Shown piece by piece: positions 20,234 to 29,053 of a stretch of 64,000 nucleotides of DNA. The stretch comes from Thioalkalivibrio sp. ALJ21 (GTDB lineage: Bacteria > Pseudomonadota > Gammaproteobacteria > Ectothiorhodospirales > Ectothiorhodospiraceae): NCBI RefSeq assembly GCF_000378605.1, contig NZ_KB905155.1, positions 186,001 through 250,000 of the forward strand, written 5' to 3'. The position numbers and the translations under genes were made by a program. Numbering within the stretch: the stretch's first letter is position 1; each line of letters starts with the position of its first letter. The notes below the pieces were generated by a model. That model saw only the letters and a list, made by a program, of their open reading frames with translations. It was not told the origin of the DNA and did no database searches.

Positions 20234-21810
20234 CAGAGTCGCTCCCCCTGGCGCAGCCGTTCGCGGATCGCGGCGGCCTGTGTGCGAATGGCCTGAAGGC
20301 GTTCGGTGTCCATCTTCTCGATGTGCTTCCACTGCAGTGCGGTGCGCGGATGATTCGCGAAGCGATCGCGGTGGCGATCGAGGAAGTCCCAGTAGAGGGT
20401 TGTGAACGGACAGGCGTCGTCGCCCAGCGCCTCGGTCGGGCGGTAGCGACACTGCGTGCAGTAGTTGCTCATGCGCTGGATGTAGCGCCCGGTGGCGACA
20501 TAGGGCTTGGAGGCCATCCGGCCGTCATCGGCGTACTGCGACATGCCGATTACGTTCGGCATCTCGACCCATTCCACCGCATCGACGTAGATGCCCAGAT
20601 ACCACCTGTGAATGGCGGCCGGTTGTACCCCCAGCAGCTGCGCGAACAGGCCGGTGACCATCAGGCGCTGGATGTGGTGGGCATAGCCAAGACGCAGGGT
20701 CTGCCCGACGGCTTCGCGCAGGCAGTGCATCCCGGTGTCGGCATCCCAGTACAGTGCCGGCAGGGGCTCACCGGCTTCGAGCGCATTCCATTCGTGCCAG
20801 TGCTCGCCGAAATGGAAATACAGGCCGCGCACGTATTCGCGCCAGCCCAGGATCTGACGGACAAAGCCTTCCACTGCGGCCAGCGGGGCATGGCCACTGC
20901 GCCAGGCGTCCTCTGCGGCAGCGATCACCTCGCGCGGGCCGAGCAGGTGCAGATTCAGGGCGGCGGACAGACGGGCGTGGTACAGCCAGGGCTCGCCGTA
21001 CCACATCGCGTCCTGGTACTGACCGAAGTGGGGTAGCCGGTGGGCGATGAAATCGTCCAGCGCCTCGCGCGCCTGTGCGGGCGTGACCGGCCAGTCGAAG
21101 TCCTCGCAGCGGCCGGGGAGGTCCGGCAGCTGCTCGGCGGCGGTCTGGATGACCCCGCGCGTGACGGCATCGGGCGGGAATCCTTTTGGCGCGGGCACCC
21201 GGCCGGGGCCTTCGCGGCCGAAATGCCCCCGGTTCTCGGCGTCGAAGTTCCACTGGCCGCCGGCGGGCTGGCCGTCCTCCATCAGCACCTCAAGGCGGCG
21301 GCGCTGGTTGCGGTAGAAATACTCCATACGTAGTTGCTTGCGGGTCCCGGCCCATTCGGAGAATGCCTCGAGCGATACCAGGAACAGCGGGTCGGGCAGG
21401 ATGGTGAGCGTGACCCCGGCGCTGCGGCAGGCCGCCTCCAGCTCGTGCTGTACGCGAACTTCGCCGGGTTGCAGGACCTGAACCTCGCGTGGACGCAGGC
21501 TGCGCAGATCGGCCTCCAGGGCGGATTCGAGCGTGTGGTGCCTGTGTTCGCCCAAGGCATGGTAGTGCAGTGTCCATCCGTCCTCGCGCTGGCGCCGGGC
21601 GAAGTGGCGCATCGCCGAGAGGAACAGCACGGTACGGGCGGCGTGTGACGGGACATGCAGCGACTCGCCCGGCACCTCGGCCATCCACAGGGCATCACGG
21701 GACGGGTGCAGGGACTCCAGCGCGGGGTGTGGCTGGGCGAGCTGGTCGCCGAGGACCACCAGCAATTTCGTCGGGTAGCCGTTCGCGGTCGGAGGGTGGC
21801 CGGAGTCCAC
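20233..21810 (-). CDS. Fe-S bacterial cryptochrome/(6-4) photolyase (FeS-BCP, PhrB-like)
   Basis: 525 residues of the cryptochrome/photolyase-related family. The N-terminus LLVVLGDQLAQPHPAL is diagnostic (GDQL). The four cysteines expected for the 4Fe-4S cluster are present: one in DTGMHCLREAVGQ, two in NYCTQCRY and one in GDDACPFTTLYWDFL. The segment GWREYVRGLYFHF is also typical. Agrobacterium PhrB of this family repairs (6-4) photoproducts, so the locus covers both main UV lesions. The start is a GTG, 18 nt after the LitR-like stop codon. No family-defining residue appears missing by eye. Confidence 0.9.
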   Translation of the reverse strand: MDSGHPPTANGYPTKLLVVLGDQLAQPHPALESLHPSRDALWMAEVPGESLHVPSHAARTVLFLSAMRHFARRQREDGWTLHYHALGEHRHHTLESALEADLRSLRPREVQVLQPGEVRVQHELEAACRSAGVTLTILPDPLFLVSLEAFSEWAGTRKQLRMEYFYRNQRRRLEVLMEDGQPAGGQWNFDAENRGHFGREGPGRVPAPKGFPPDAVTRGVIQTAAEQLPDLPGRCEDFDWPVTPAQAREALDDFIAHRLPHFGQYQDAMWYGEPWLYHARLSAALNLHLLGPREVIAAAEDAWRSGHAPLAAVEGFVRQILGWREYVRGLYFHFGEHWHEWNALEAGEPLPALYWDADTGMHCLREAVGQTLRLGYAHHIQRLMVTGLFAQLLGVQPAAIHRWYLGIYVDAVEWVEMPNVIGMSQYADDGRMASKPYVATGRYIQRMSNYCTQCRYRPTEALGDDACPFTTLYWDFLDRHRDRFANHPRTALQWKHIEKMDTERLQAIRTQAAAIRERLRQGERL

Positions 21811-21828
21811 GAGCCGTGGTGGACCGGC

Positions 21829-22812
21829 TCAGTGAGGCAGCTGTCGGCTGAGGAGTTCGGCCGCTTCGAGCGGCGCGCCTGGCAGTACTTCGATCTCGCG
21901 CTGGTGATTCACCTGGGAGAGTTCGAGCGCGGCGGAACCCGCCAGATAGCAGCGCGGCCCGGGGCGATTCAGGATGGCCTCAATGCGCGGCAGTTCGGGG
22001 GAGCGCATCAACTGCGAGGAGCCGTGGATAATCACGGCAGGCGCGGACTGGCGTTTCACCAGTGCCTCGAGGGCCTCGGGGCTGGTTGCGTCAAACAGAG
22101 GCAGTGTTTTGAGACCTCGCCGGGCACAGGCCAGTTGCAGGAGCATGCCGCCCACCTGCTGGTGCCCGCCGCCCAGGACCAGGCAGGGGATCGCGGGACC
22201 TTCGCAGGCCCGGATCGCGGCGCGCAACTGATCGGCAAAGGCCGCGGTGGCCCAGGCCGCGAAAACCGCCAGGCGCACCTCGCCCTCGGGCGAGTGCCGC
22301 GATTCCTCGCGCAGACGCCGATAGACGTCGAGAAAGGCGCTTTCGTGCACGCCGTTCCAGCCGTGGCGCATGACCAGGCGGGCATAGGTCCTTTCCAGCT
22401 GACTAACGTCCAGTTCCGCGACGGAGGCGTAGAGCGCCTCGGCCAGTGGGTCGAGCGTGTGAGGGGCGATACCGGGCTTGCTGGTGCCCGTGCGATTGTG
22501 AATAGCGGGCGCTTCGGATTCGGTGTGCGACGAGGAGGGTAGTTCCACCGTTGCGCTTTCGCTGGCCAGGACCCGATGGACCTGGGAGACCGGAATCCCC
22601 TGGTCGAGCAGCTCCAGGATGCGCTTGATGCGGGCAATGTCGTCTGCGCTGTACAGCCGATGACCCTTGGGCGTGCGCATCGGGCGAATCAGCCCGTAGC
22701 GGCGCTCCCAGGCGCGCAGAGTGACGTCATTGATCCCGGTCTCCGCGCACACGTGGCGGATGGGATAAAGACCTTCCTGTTCGGATGTGCTCAATTGTGT
22801 CGCGCTGGCCAT
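21829..22812 (-). CDS. MerR/LitR-CarH-family regulator, cobalamin-binding motif degenerate
   Basis: 327 residues. A MerR winged helix occupies about 15-80 (YPIRHVCAETGINDVTLRAW, YGLIRPMRTPKGHRLYS). A helical segment spans about 120-200 and a Rossmann-like C-terminal domain about 208-327. This is the architecture of CarH/LitR B12 photoreceptors. The usual E/DxHxxG motif is replaced by GGHQQVG and a Wx9EH motif is not recognisable, so direct B12 photosensing is doubtful. It is the first gene of the photolyase operon. Three 11-bp-spaced TGTAC repeats lie 8 nt upstream of its ATG. Light-relieved autorepression is the likely logic, possibly with another sensor as in class II LitR systems. Confidence 0.82.
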   Translation of the reverse strand: MASATQLSTSEQEGLYPIRHVCAETGINDVTLRAWERRYGLIRPMRTPKGHRLYSADDIARIKRILELLDQGIPVSQVHRVLASESATVELPSSSHTESEAPAIHNRTGTSKPGIAPHTLDPLAEALYASVAELDVSQLERTYARLVMRHGWNGVHESAFLDVYRRLREESRHSPEGEVRLAVFAAWATAAFADQLRAAIRACEGPAIPCLVLGGGHQQVGGMLLQLACARRGLKTLPLFDATSPEALEALVKRQSAPAVIIHGSSQLMRSPELPRIEAILNRPGPRCYLAGSAALELSQVNHQREIEVLPGAPLEAAELLSRQLPH

Positions 22813-22820
22813 GGGTTAAC

Positions 22821-22848
22821 TGTACAGCATCTGTACGGATCATGTACT
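22821..22848. promoter_or_regulatory. Three 11-bp direct repeats, candidate LitR/CarH operator
   Basis: TGTACA (22821), TGTACG (22832) and TGTACT (22843) are spaced by exactly 11 bp, one helical turn. On the minus strand they read AGTACA, CGTACA, TGTACA. CarH-type regulators bind tandem 11-bp repeats with a TACA core, so the site fits autoregulation of the adjacent MerR gene and control of the photolyases. Confidence 0.7.
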
Positions 22849-23013
22849 GCGTATTCGGACCGAGCATCGGCCGTACTGATGGTTGCCGTCAACCCCGGCC
22901 TCGACCGCCCCCGCGATTGGCCGCCAGGCCTTCATGGGGGTATCTGCGTTGGAATGAACCCGAACGGGGTTTAGTCCCCTAATAGGGCAAAGGATCCCAT
23001 ACGGAGGCGAACC

Positions 23014-24921
23014 ATGCCGCAGGACGGACACAGAGCGCGACATCCGGTCATTCGGGGCGGTTCCATGCTGGCCGTGGTTACGGCCCTGTCTTTGGCAGTG
23101 GCTATGCCGGTGCAGGCCAATCCCGAAATGGCAGAGAGTATTTCCCCGTACCTCCGGTTGCATATCGACGACCCGGTAAAGTGGCGTGCCTGGGATCCTG
23201 CGCTGCTGGAGAAAGCCCGTGAGGAACAGCGCCCGCTATTGATCTCGAGTGGGTACTACTCCTGCTATTACTGCCACGTCATGCAGGAGGAGAGCTTCCA
23301 GGACGAAGGCATCGCCGAGCGCCTGAACGAGCACTTCATCCCGGTCAAGGTCGATCGCGAGGTGAACGGTGCACTCGATACCTATCTGCTCGAGTTTCAG
23401 CGCGCGACTGCCGGAGCAACTGGCTGGCCACTGAACGTGGTGGTCACGCCCGAGGGGTACGCGTTGACAGGTGTGGTGTATGCCCCGCGCGATCAGTTCG
23501 CGGAGTTCCTGGACGGCATTACCGACCGCCTTGAGGCCGACTATGACAGGCTGCTGGAGCTCGCCCGACGCGGCAGCGACGAGCTCTCCGAGCAATTGCG
23601 CAAGGGCGAAGAGCCCATGTCCGACAGCCGGGCTGCGCGTCTGCCGCAGGTCCTCTGGAACGCGATGGAACGCGAGGCCGATGACCTCCAGGGCGGATTC
23701 GGGAGTTCGACCAAGTTCCCGCATTCGCCGTGGCTGCGCGCGATGCTTGAGGCCGAACAGGCTGGCAAGGCGCCGGACTGGGTCCCGGAATTTCTCGAGA
23801 TCACGCTGGACGAGATGAGCGGATCCGGGCTGCGTGACGTACTGGGTGGCGGGTTCTTTCGTTATTCCGAGTCGCCGGACTGGGATGAGCCGCATTTCGA
23901 GGTGATGCTGGAGGACCAGGCCCAGCTGGCCTGGCTTTACCTCAAGGCCGGCGCGTACTTCGATCGCGATGACTGGGTCGATATTGGTCTGGAGAACCTC
24001 GATTTCGTGAAGCGCGACATGGCCCTGCGCGAGGATGATCTGGGCGAACAGGCTGACGTCGGTCCCAAGGGATTTCGTGGATTCGCGGCCAGTCTCTCGG
24101 CCATCGACGAGCAGGGGCGCGAGGGCGGCGCATACCTGTGGCCGGAGGAAGACCTCGACACGGCGCTGGCGGATCACGCGAACCCGGAGCTGGTGCGGGC
24201 CTATTTCGGGATGGAAGGGGCCTCGGTGTTCGACCTCGGATACCTGCCGCGTGGAGGCGACTCCATCGCCCAACTGGCCGAGCGCTTCGAGCTCGACGAG
24301 GAGGCGGTGCAGGAGAAAGTGGACAGCGGCCGTGAGGCCCTGATTCGGGCCCGCGAGGAGCGTGGTCTGCCACGCGACGAAAAGGTGCTGACCGGGGCGC
24401 ACGGGCTCCTGCTGTCCGCGCTGGCGCTGGCGGCCGACCACGACGAGCGCTTCGAGGAGGCCGGAGAGGCCGTGCGCTCGTGGTTGCTGGAGGTGGCCGA
24501 GTCGCCCGAGCAGCTGCCGACGCTGATGGGCCTGCCGAGCGAGGATGCCGGCGAGGCGACGCTGAACGATTACGCCTATGTTACCCAGGGGCTGCACGAC
24601 TGGGATTCGGCGCGCGACAGTGGTGATCGCGATATCGCGATCGCCTTGCTGGAGACGGCCTGGGAGCGTTTCCGTGATGACGACGGCTTTCGGTCCGAGC
24701 CGGAACCCCCGCTGCCCGGGATGATCTCGCAGCGCTTCCATCCGGCGGTGCATCGGCCGTCGCCGACCACGCTGATCCTGCGGATGACCGAAGAGTGGCT
24801 GGAGCACAGCGAGGCGCTCAGGACGGCCTTCGAGGAATACGACTTGCGCCCGGGGCGCGGAGTCGAAGGGCAGCCGAAGCATCATGCGCGGCTGATCCTC
24901 TGGTTCGAGGAACGCGACTGA
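23014..24921 (+). CDS. DUF255 thioredoxin-like protein (YyaL/SPATA20-like), exported
   Basis: 635 residues. The N-terminus (MLAVVTALSLAVAMPVQA) is a signal peptide. The DUF255 thioredoxin-like domain contains SPYLRLHIDDPVKWRAWD, a CxxC motif in GYYSCYYCHVMQEESF and GWPLNVVVTPEG. The remainder should form an (alpha/alpha)6 barrel. A GGAGGCG site precedes the ATG. Family members are poorly characterised and usually cytoplasmic, so an exported version is somewhat unusual. A periplasmic redox or thiol role is inference. The 161 nt upstream hold the candidate LitR operator and no other clear site. Confidence 0.85.
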   Translation: MPQDGHRARHPVIRGGSMLAVVTALSLAVAMPVQANPEMAESISPYLRLHIDDPVKWRAWDPALLEKAREEQRPLLISSGYYSCYYCHVMQEESFQDEGIAERLNEHFIPVKVDREVNGALDTYLLEFQRATAGATGWPLNVVVTPEGYALTGVVYAPRDQFAEFLDGITDRLEADYDRLLELARRGSDELSEQLRKGEEPMSDSRAARLPQVLWNAMEREADDLQGGFGSSTKFPHSPWLRAMLEAEQAGKAPDWVPEFLEITLDEMSGSGLRDVLGGGFFRYSESPDWDEPHFEVMLEDQAQLAWLYLKAGAYFDRDDWVDIGLENLDFVKRDMALREDDLGEQADVGPKGFRGFAASLSAIDEQGREGGAYLWPEEDLDTALADHANPELVRAYFGMEGASVFDLGYLPRGGDSIAQLAERFELDEEAVQEKVDSGREALIRAREERGLPRDEKVLTGAHGLLLSALALAADHDERFEEAGEAVRSWLLEVAESPEQLPTLMGLPSEDAGEATLNDYAYVTQGLHDWDSARDSGDRDIAIALLETAWERFRDDDGFRSEPEPPLPGMISQRFHPAVHRPSPTTLILRMTEEWLEHSEALRTAFEEYDLRPGRGVEGQPKHHARLILWFEERD

Positions 24922-24955
24922 TCGCCAGCGCCCGGCGTGTGTCGCACCTGTCCGG

Positions 24956-25844
24956 TGCCGTTGAGGCTGGGCGTGGTTCGTCTTTCAGTGTTTACGGTGG
25001 CTTCGGTCCGCATACTGCCGAGCGCTCACTCGCGAGCGCGCCGCGAGGTACTTCTTTGCTCGTGCAAAGAAGTACCCGAGAAACACGCCCGACTGCCGCG
25101 ACCCCGGCCCGCTGTGCGGGCCGGGGTTTCCCTCGCTCCGAGGGTTTTCGCGGGCGGCGCTGAAACTCGCTGCGCCTTCGGCTTCGCTCAGACAGTCAGC
25201 GCCTCTCTTCCCGCGAAAACCCTCTCCACTCGGCGCGACGACAACGGGGGTGAAGGTCCAAATAACGGCTGTCCCAGCGGCGTAGCACATGGATGGAGGC
25301 TGGGTCTTCGGACATCTTTGGCACGCGCGGCCTTCGGCCATGGCGTGCCGCGCCCGCAAGCGGGCGCCAGGGGTAGGATGCCGGTGAGCGCAGCGAATCG
25401 CATCAGGGTTGCCCCGACGTCGGAACGGTGCGTTTCGCTGCGCTCAACCGCACCCTACGAAGGCCAGTTTGGCTGCAGGCGTGGGGATACCTTCTGTTTT
25501 GACCTTCATTCCCCCCGCATGAAGCCCCTTGCGGAAGGGTTCTCGGGACGGAAGAGAGGTGCTGACTGTCTGAGCGAAGCCAAAGGCGTAGCGAGTTTCA
25601 GCGCCGCCGGCCCGAGGGCCCTGGAGCAAGGTCCCCGGGCGGAATCCGGGTGCGCCTCGACGGGTATTCTCTTGGGCAAGCAAGAAAGTACCTCGGGGTG
25701 CGCTGCCGAGACAGCGCTTGGCAGTATGCGGACCGAAGGCACGTAAACACCGGATGATGAACCGGGACCAGCCACAATAAGGTAGGCGGTCGGACGAAGC
25801 CACGGTAAACGCCAGAGGACGAACCAGGCTCAGCCTAAACGGCA
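24956..25844. repeat. 889-bp non-coding inverted-repeat element
   Basis: The ends 24956-24982 and 25818-25844 are imperfect terminal inverted repeats (TGCCGTTGAGGCTGGGCGTG against TGCCGTTTAGGCTGAGCCTG). Inside, about 24989-25225 is repeated inverted at about 25525-25750. Matching blocks include GTGTTTACG/CGTAAACAC, CGGTCCGCATACTGCC and AACTCGCTGCGCCT, CTCAGACAGTCAGC. The right end repeats its terminal block twice. The centre holds a hairpin CCGCGCCCGCAAGCGGGCGC and a REP-like GTGCGTTTCGCTGCGC. The open frame spanning it shows no protein-like pattern. It fills the whole gap between the DUF255 gene and suhB. No transposase is inside; it could be a non-autonomous element or a structured repeat family. 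Confidence 0.8.
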
Positions 25845-25889
25845 CGGAAGGTGGCCGGCTGCAGCCCGGCAGGGCGCGAAGGGGAGGGC

Positions 25890-26702
25890 TCAGTCGTTCG
25901 CTTGGGCGGCGCGTTCTTTTTCGGCCTGGTGCAGGCGCTGCAGCATGGCCTTGAGGACTTTCGGGTTGCCGGCGACGACATCGCCGCGGCGCAGGACGTC
26001 CGGGTTGCCGGCCCAGTCACTGACCACGCCACCCGCCTCCTGCACCAGCAGCAGGCCTGCCGCGATGTCCCAGGGTTGCAGGCCCATCTCCCAGAAGCCA
26101 TCGAAGCGCCCGCAGGCGACCCAGGCTAGATCCAGCGCGGCCGATCCGGGGCGGCGCACACCGGCGGTGCCGGGGACCAGGTGGCGCAGGCTGCTCAGGT
26201 AGCGCTCCAGGTCCTGGCCTTCGCGGAAGGGGATGCCCGTGCCCAGCAGGGCACCGTTGAGGTCCTTGCGGTCGGAGACGCGGATCCGGCGGCTGTTGAG
26301 AAACGCCCCGGCACCCCGCGTCGCGGTGAACAGCTCTTCCTTCAGCGGGTCGTAGACCACCGCCTGTTCCAGCCGGCCCTTGTGCTTGAGTGCGATGGAG
26401 ATGCCGTACTGGGGGATCTCGCGCAGGTAGTTGGTGGTGCCGTCCAGCGGGTCGATGATCCACACGTACTCGGCGTCGGCCCCGTCCTGCTGCCCGCCTT
26501 CTTCCGCCATGATGGTGTGGTCGGGGTAGGCGCGGCGCAGCGTCTGCACAATCGCCTGTTCGGCGGAGAGGTCAACATCCGACACCCAGTCATTGCGGGC
26601 CTTCTCGCGCGTGTTCATGCGATCCGGTCGTCCCCAGGCGCGGGTGGTGATGCGTCCGGCTTCGCGAGCCGCCGATACCGCCGTGTTCAGCATGGGGTGC
26701 AT
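25890..26702 (-). CDS. suhB: Inositol-1-monophosphatase family protein
   Basis: 270 residues, normal for SuhB. The metal- and substrate-binding motifs are MAEEGGQQ, WIIDPLDGTTNYLREIPQYG, and the C-terminal FDGFWEMGLQPWDIAAGLLL. It hydrolyses inositol-1-phosphate in vitro and in E. coli also joins the rRNA antitermination complex. I chose the ATG at 26702 over 77 more in-frame upstream residues that are not conserved-looking. It is divergent from trmJ, reproducing the E. coli suhB-trmJ-isc order. Confidence 0.95.
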   Translation of the reverse strand: MHPMLNTAVSAAREAGRITTRAWGRPDRMNTREKARNDWVSDVDLSAEQAIVQTLRRAYPDHTIMAEEGGQQDGADAEYVWIIDPLDGTTNYLREIPQYGISIALKHKGRLEQAVVYDPLKEELFTATRGAGAFLNSRRIRVSDRKDLNGALLGTGIPFREGQDLERYLSSLRHLVPGTAGVRRPGSAALDLAWVACGRFDGFWEMGLQPWDIAAGLLLVQEAGGVVSDWAGNPDVLRRGDVVAGNPKVLKAMLQRLHQAEKERAAQAND

Positions 26703-26851
26703 GGGGTGTCTCCTGGTGTTCTGAGGGGTGTCCAGCGGGCGCGCGCACGCGCCGCGGAAAGGCCGCGAACAATACACAAGCGGCTCATTTTTGGGAAGTC
26801 GCAGGCCCCGGTGTGTACAATCCGACGCCTTGAACGAAGGGGGTTCCGCAT

Positions 26852-27589
26852 ATGGAGCAACGCCTGGGCCGGGTGCGGGTCGTGCTGGTCGGCACGACGC
26901 ATCCGGGCAACATCGGCTCCGCCGCGCGTGCAATGAAGGCCATGGGGGTTACCGATCTGGTGCTGGTGGCGCCGGAGCGGTTCCCGCATGCCGATGCCAC
27001 GGCGCTGGCCTCCGGGGCCGATGACCTGCTGGCGCGGGCGCGGGTGGTGGACGACCTGGCGGCTGCGGTTTCGGACTGTGTGTGGGTCATTGGTACCAGC
27101 GCCCGGCTGCGCACGCACTCCGTACCTGTACTGGGTCCGGATGTCGCGGCCGAACAGGTGCTGACGCATGCGTCCGAGGGGCCGGTCGCGCTGGTGTTCG
27201 GGCGCGAGCACAGCGGGCTGACCAATACCGAGCTGGATCACTGCAACGCCTTTGTCCAGATCCCGACCGTCGCGGATTTCAGCTCCCTGAATCTCGCTGG
27301 CAGCGTGCAGGTGATGGCCTATGCGCTGCGCATGGCGGCCCTGGCCGGGGAGTCGATCGAACCGGCCGCGGAGCCCGAGGGTGCGCGTGACCCGCTGGCG
27401 ACCCAGGCGGAGATGGAGGGCCTGTTCAGCCATTTAGAGCAGGCGCTGACAACGATCGAGGTGCTGGATCCTGAAAACCCGCGCCATCTGATGCGGCGTC
27501 TGCGCCACCTCTATATGCGCGCGGGGCTCAGTGCCAGCGAGGTGCGCATGCTGCGCGGCATATTGACGCACACGGAGCGTGGCCGCTGA
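26852..27589 (+). CDS. trmJ: tRNA (cytidine/uridine-2'-O-)-methyltransferase TrmJ
   Basis: 245 residues of the SpoU/TrmH (SPOUT) superfamily. Motif 1 is VLVGTTHPGNIGSAARAMKA with the catalytic Arg, motif 2 is VALVFGREHSGLTNTELDHC, and motif 3 is FSSLNLAGSVQVMAY. The C-terminal helices (PENPRHLMRRLRHLYMRAGL) match TrmJ. It methylates the 2'-O of residue 32 in several tRNAs. It is the first gene upstream of cysE and the isc operon, as in many gammaproteobacteria. Confidence 0.95.
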   Translation: MEQRLGRVRVVLVGTTHPGNIGSAARAMKAMGVTDLVLVAPERFPHADATALASGADDLLARARVVDDLAAAVSDCVWVIGTSARLRTHSVPVLGPDVAAEQVLTHASEGPVALVFGREHSGLTNTELDHCNAFVQIPTVADFSSLNLAGSVQVMAYALRMAALAGESIEPAAEPEGARDPLATQAEMEGLFSHLEQALTTIEVLDPENPRHLMRRLRHLYMRAGLSASEVRMLRGILTHTERGR

Positions 27590-27646
27590 GACGGGTCGCG
27601 CGCGGAAGTGATACCTTAGTAAATGACTCAGGAATGAGGCCGGACC

Positions 27647-28474
27647 ATGTTTGACAGGATGCGCGAGGACATTCGCTGCGTGTTCGCACGCGACCCCGCC
27701 GCCCGCAACGCCTTCGAGGTGGTGACGGCGTATCCCGGTCTGCATGCGCTCTGGTATCACCGGCTGGCGCACTGGCTGTGGAGCCATCGCATGCGCTGGC
27801 TGGGGCGGGTGATTGCCAACTTCAGCCGCTGGGTAACCGGGATCGAGATCCATCCGGGTGCGAAGATCGGGCGGCGCTTCTTTATTGACCACGGCATGGG
27901 CGTGGTGATCGGCGAAACCGCCGAGGTCGGTGACGACTGCACGATCTACCACCAGGTAACCCTGGGCGGCACCAGCTGGGAGGGCGGCAAGCGCCACCCG
28001 ACGCTGGGCAACGAGGTCGTCATCGGTGCGGGGGCCAAGCTGCTCGGCCCGATCCACGTGGGTGACCGTGCCCGGGTCGGTTCGAATGCCGTGGTGTTGA
28101 AGGATGTCCCCGCGGATGCGACGGCGGTCGGGATCCCGGCGCGGGTCATCGGCCCGCGGCCGGAGCCGGATCCGCGGTTTCAGCAGATGGCCGACCGCAT
28201 GGGTTTCGATGCCTACGGCGTTGCGCGCGACATGCCTGACCCGGTGGCCAACGCGATTCACCGGATCGTGCATCGTGTGCACGAGCTGGACGAGCGCATG
28301 GACAAGGCCTGCCAGGCCCTGAAGCGTGCGGGGATCGACCCCGGCGAGGTGGTGGGCGATGCGGATTCGAGGCCGATCGAGCCCTGCGATCTGGAGGGTC
28401 TGGAACCGGACGAATGCGAAGTGCCCCGGCCGGCGGAAAGCCAACAAGAACGTAAACAGCAGGGGAATACTTGA
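27647..28474 (+). CDS. cysE: Serine O-acetyltransferase
   Basis: 275 residues. The N-terminal helical part ([20 protein letters not shown]) is short, as in the EpsC/NifP-type enzymes. The left-handed beta-helix of hexapeptide repeats contains the catalytic-His segment [19 protein letters not shown] and the loop [18 protein letters not shown]. It makes O-acetylserine for cysteine synthesis. Its place directly before iscR suits supply of cysteine to IscS. A C-terminal tail of about 80 residues ([12 protein letters not shown] onward) extends past the beta-helix. The gene end overlaps the IscR site for the isc operon. Confidence 0.95.
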   Translation: MFDRMREDIRCVFARDPAARNAFEVVTAYPGLHALWYHRLAHWLWSHRMRWLGRVIANFSRWVTGIEIHPGAKIGRRFFIDHGMGVVIGETAEVGDDCTIYHQVTLGGTSWEGGKRHPTLGNEVVIGAGAKLLGPIHVGDRARVGSNAVVLKDVPADATAVGIPARVIGPRPEPDPRFQQMADRMGFDAYGVARDMPDPVANAIHRIVHRVHELDERMDKACQALKRAGIDPGEVVGDADSRPIEPCDLEGLEPDECEVPRPAESQQERKQQGNT

Positions 28475-28491
28475 TCGTTTTGGTCGGGTAT
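28467..28491. promoter_or_regulatory. Type 1-like IscR binding site
   Basis: ATACTTGATCG-TTTT-GGTCGGGTAT matches the type 1 IscR pattern ATAxxTGACxxxxxxAGTCxGGTAT closely. It overlaps the cysE stop codon and is 41 nt upstream of iscR. A TTGATC (28471-28476), 18 bp, TAAGCT promoter would be occluded, giving autorepression by holo-IscR. Confidence 0.8.
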
Positions 28492-28531
28492 TCTAAGCTG
28501 CGCGTCAAATGAGCAGGAAGCAGACACAGCC

Positions 28532-29026
28532 ATGAAACTGACAACCAAAGGGCGCTATGCCGTCACTGCCATGCTGGACGTGGCGATGCACACCGAGGAC
28601 GGCCCGGTATCCCTGGCCGAGGTGGCGCGACGCCAGAAACTGTCATTGTCCTATCTGGAGCAGCTTTTTTCCAGGCTGCGCCGACAGGGGCTGGTGAACA
28701 GCAGTCGCGGCCCGGGCGGTGGTTATGCGCTGAGTCGGGAGCCCGAGGGTATCTCGGTGGCCGATATCATCGTCGCGGTGGACGAGCCCGTGGATGTCAC
28801 GCGCTGCGGCGGCAAGGCCAACTGCAATTCCGAGTCGCGCTGTCTGACGCACGACCTGTGGACGGACCTCAGCCAGCAGCTCTATGACTTTCTCAGCAGC
28901 CGGACGCTGGCGGATGTGCTGGAACGGCATCAGGCGCAGATGGCACAGGATGGCGTGAAGAAAGTGGTCATGCACGGTGACGCCCTGAAGGGCGGTGCAA
29001 CAAAATCGAGCAATGCGACCGCCTGA
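28532..29026 (+). CDS. iscR: Fe-S cluster-sensing repressor IscR
   Basis: 164 residues of the Rrf2 family. The winged helix is [20 protein letters not shown] with recognition region [19 protein letters not shown]. The three cluster cysteines are in [20 protein letters not shown] and the fourth ligand His is in that same LTHDLW segment. It represses the isc operon when loaded with a 2Fe-2S cluster. An IscR site lies just upstream. Confidence 0.97.
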   Translation: MKLTTKGRYAVTAMLDVAMHTEDGPVSLAEVARRQKLSLSYLEQLFSRLRRQGLVNSSRGPGGGYALSREPEGISVADIIVAVDEPVDVTRCGGKANCNSESRCLTHDLWTDLSQQLYDFLSSRTLADVLERHQAQMAQDGVKKVVMHGDALKGGATKSSNATA

Positions 29027-29053
29027 GGCGGCTGCGAAAGGAGTGAACGCGTA

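Noticed and set aside
24937-25746. 269-residue open frame downstream of the DUF255 gene
   Set aside because: It lies entirely in the inverted-repeat element, reads through both arms and has no protein-like pattern.
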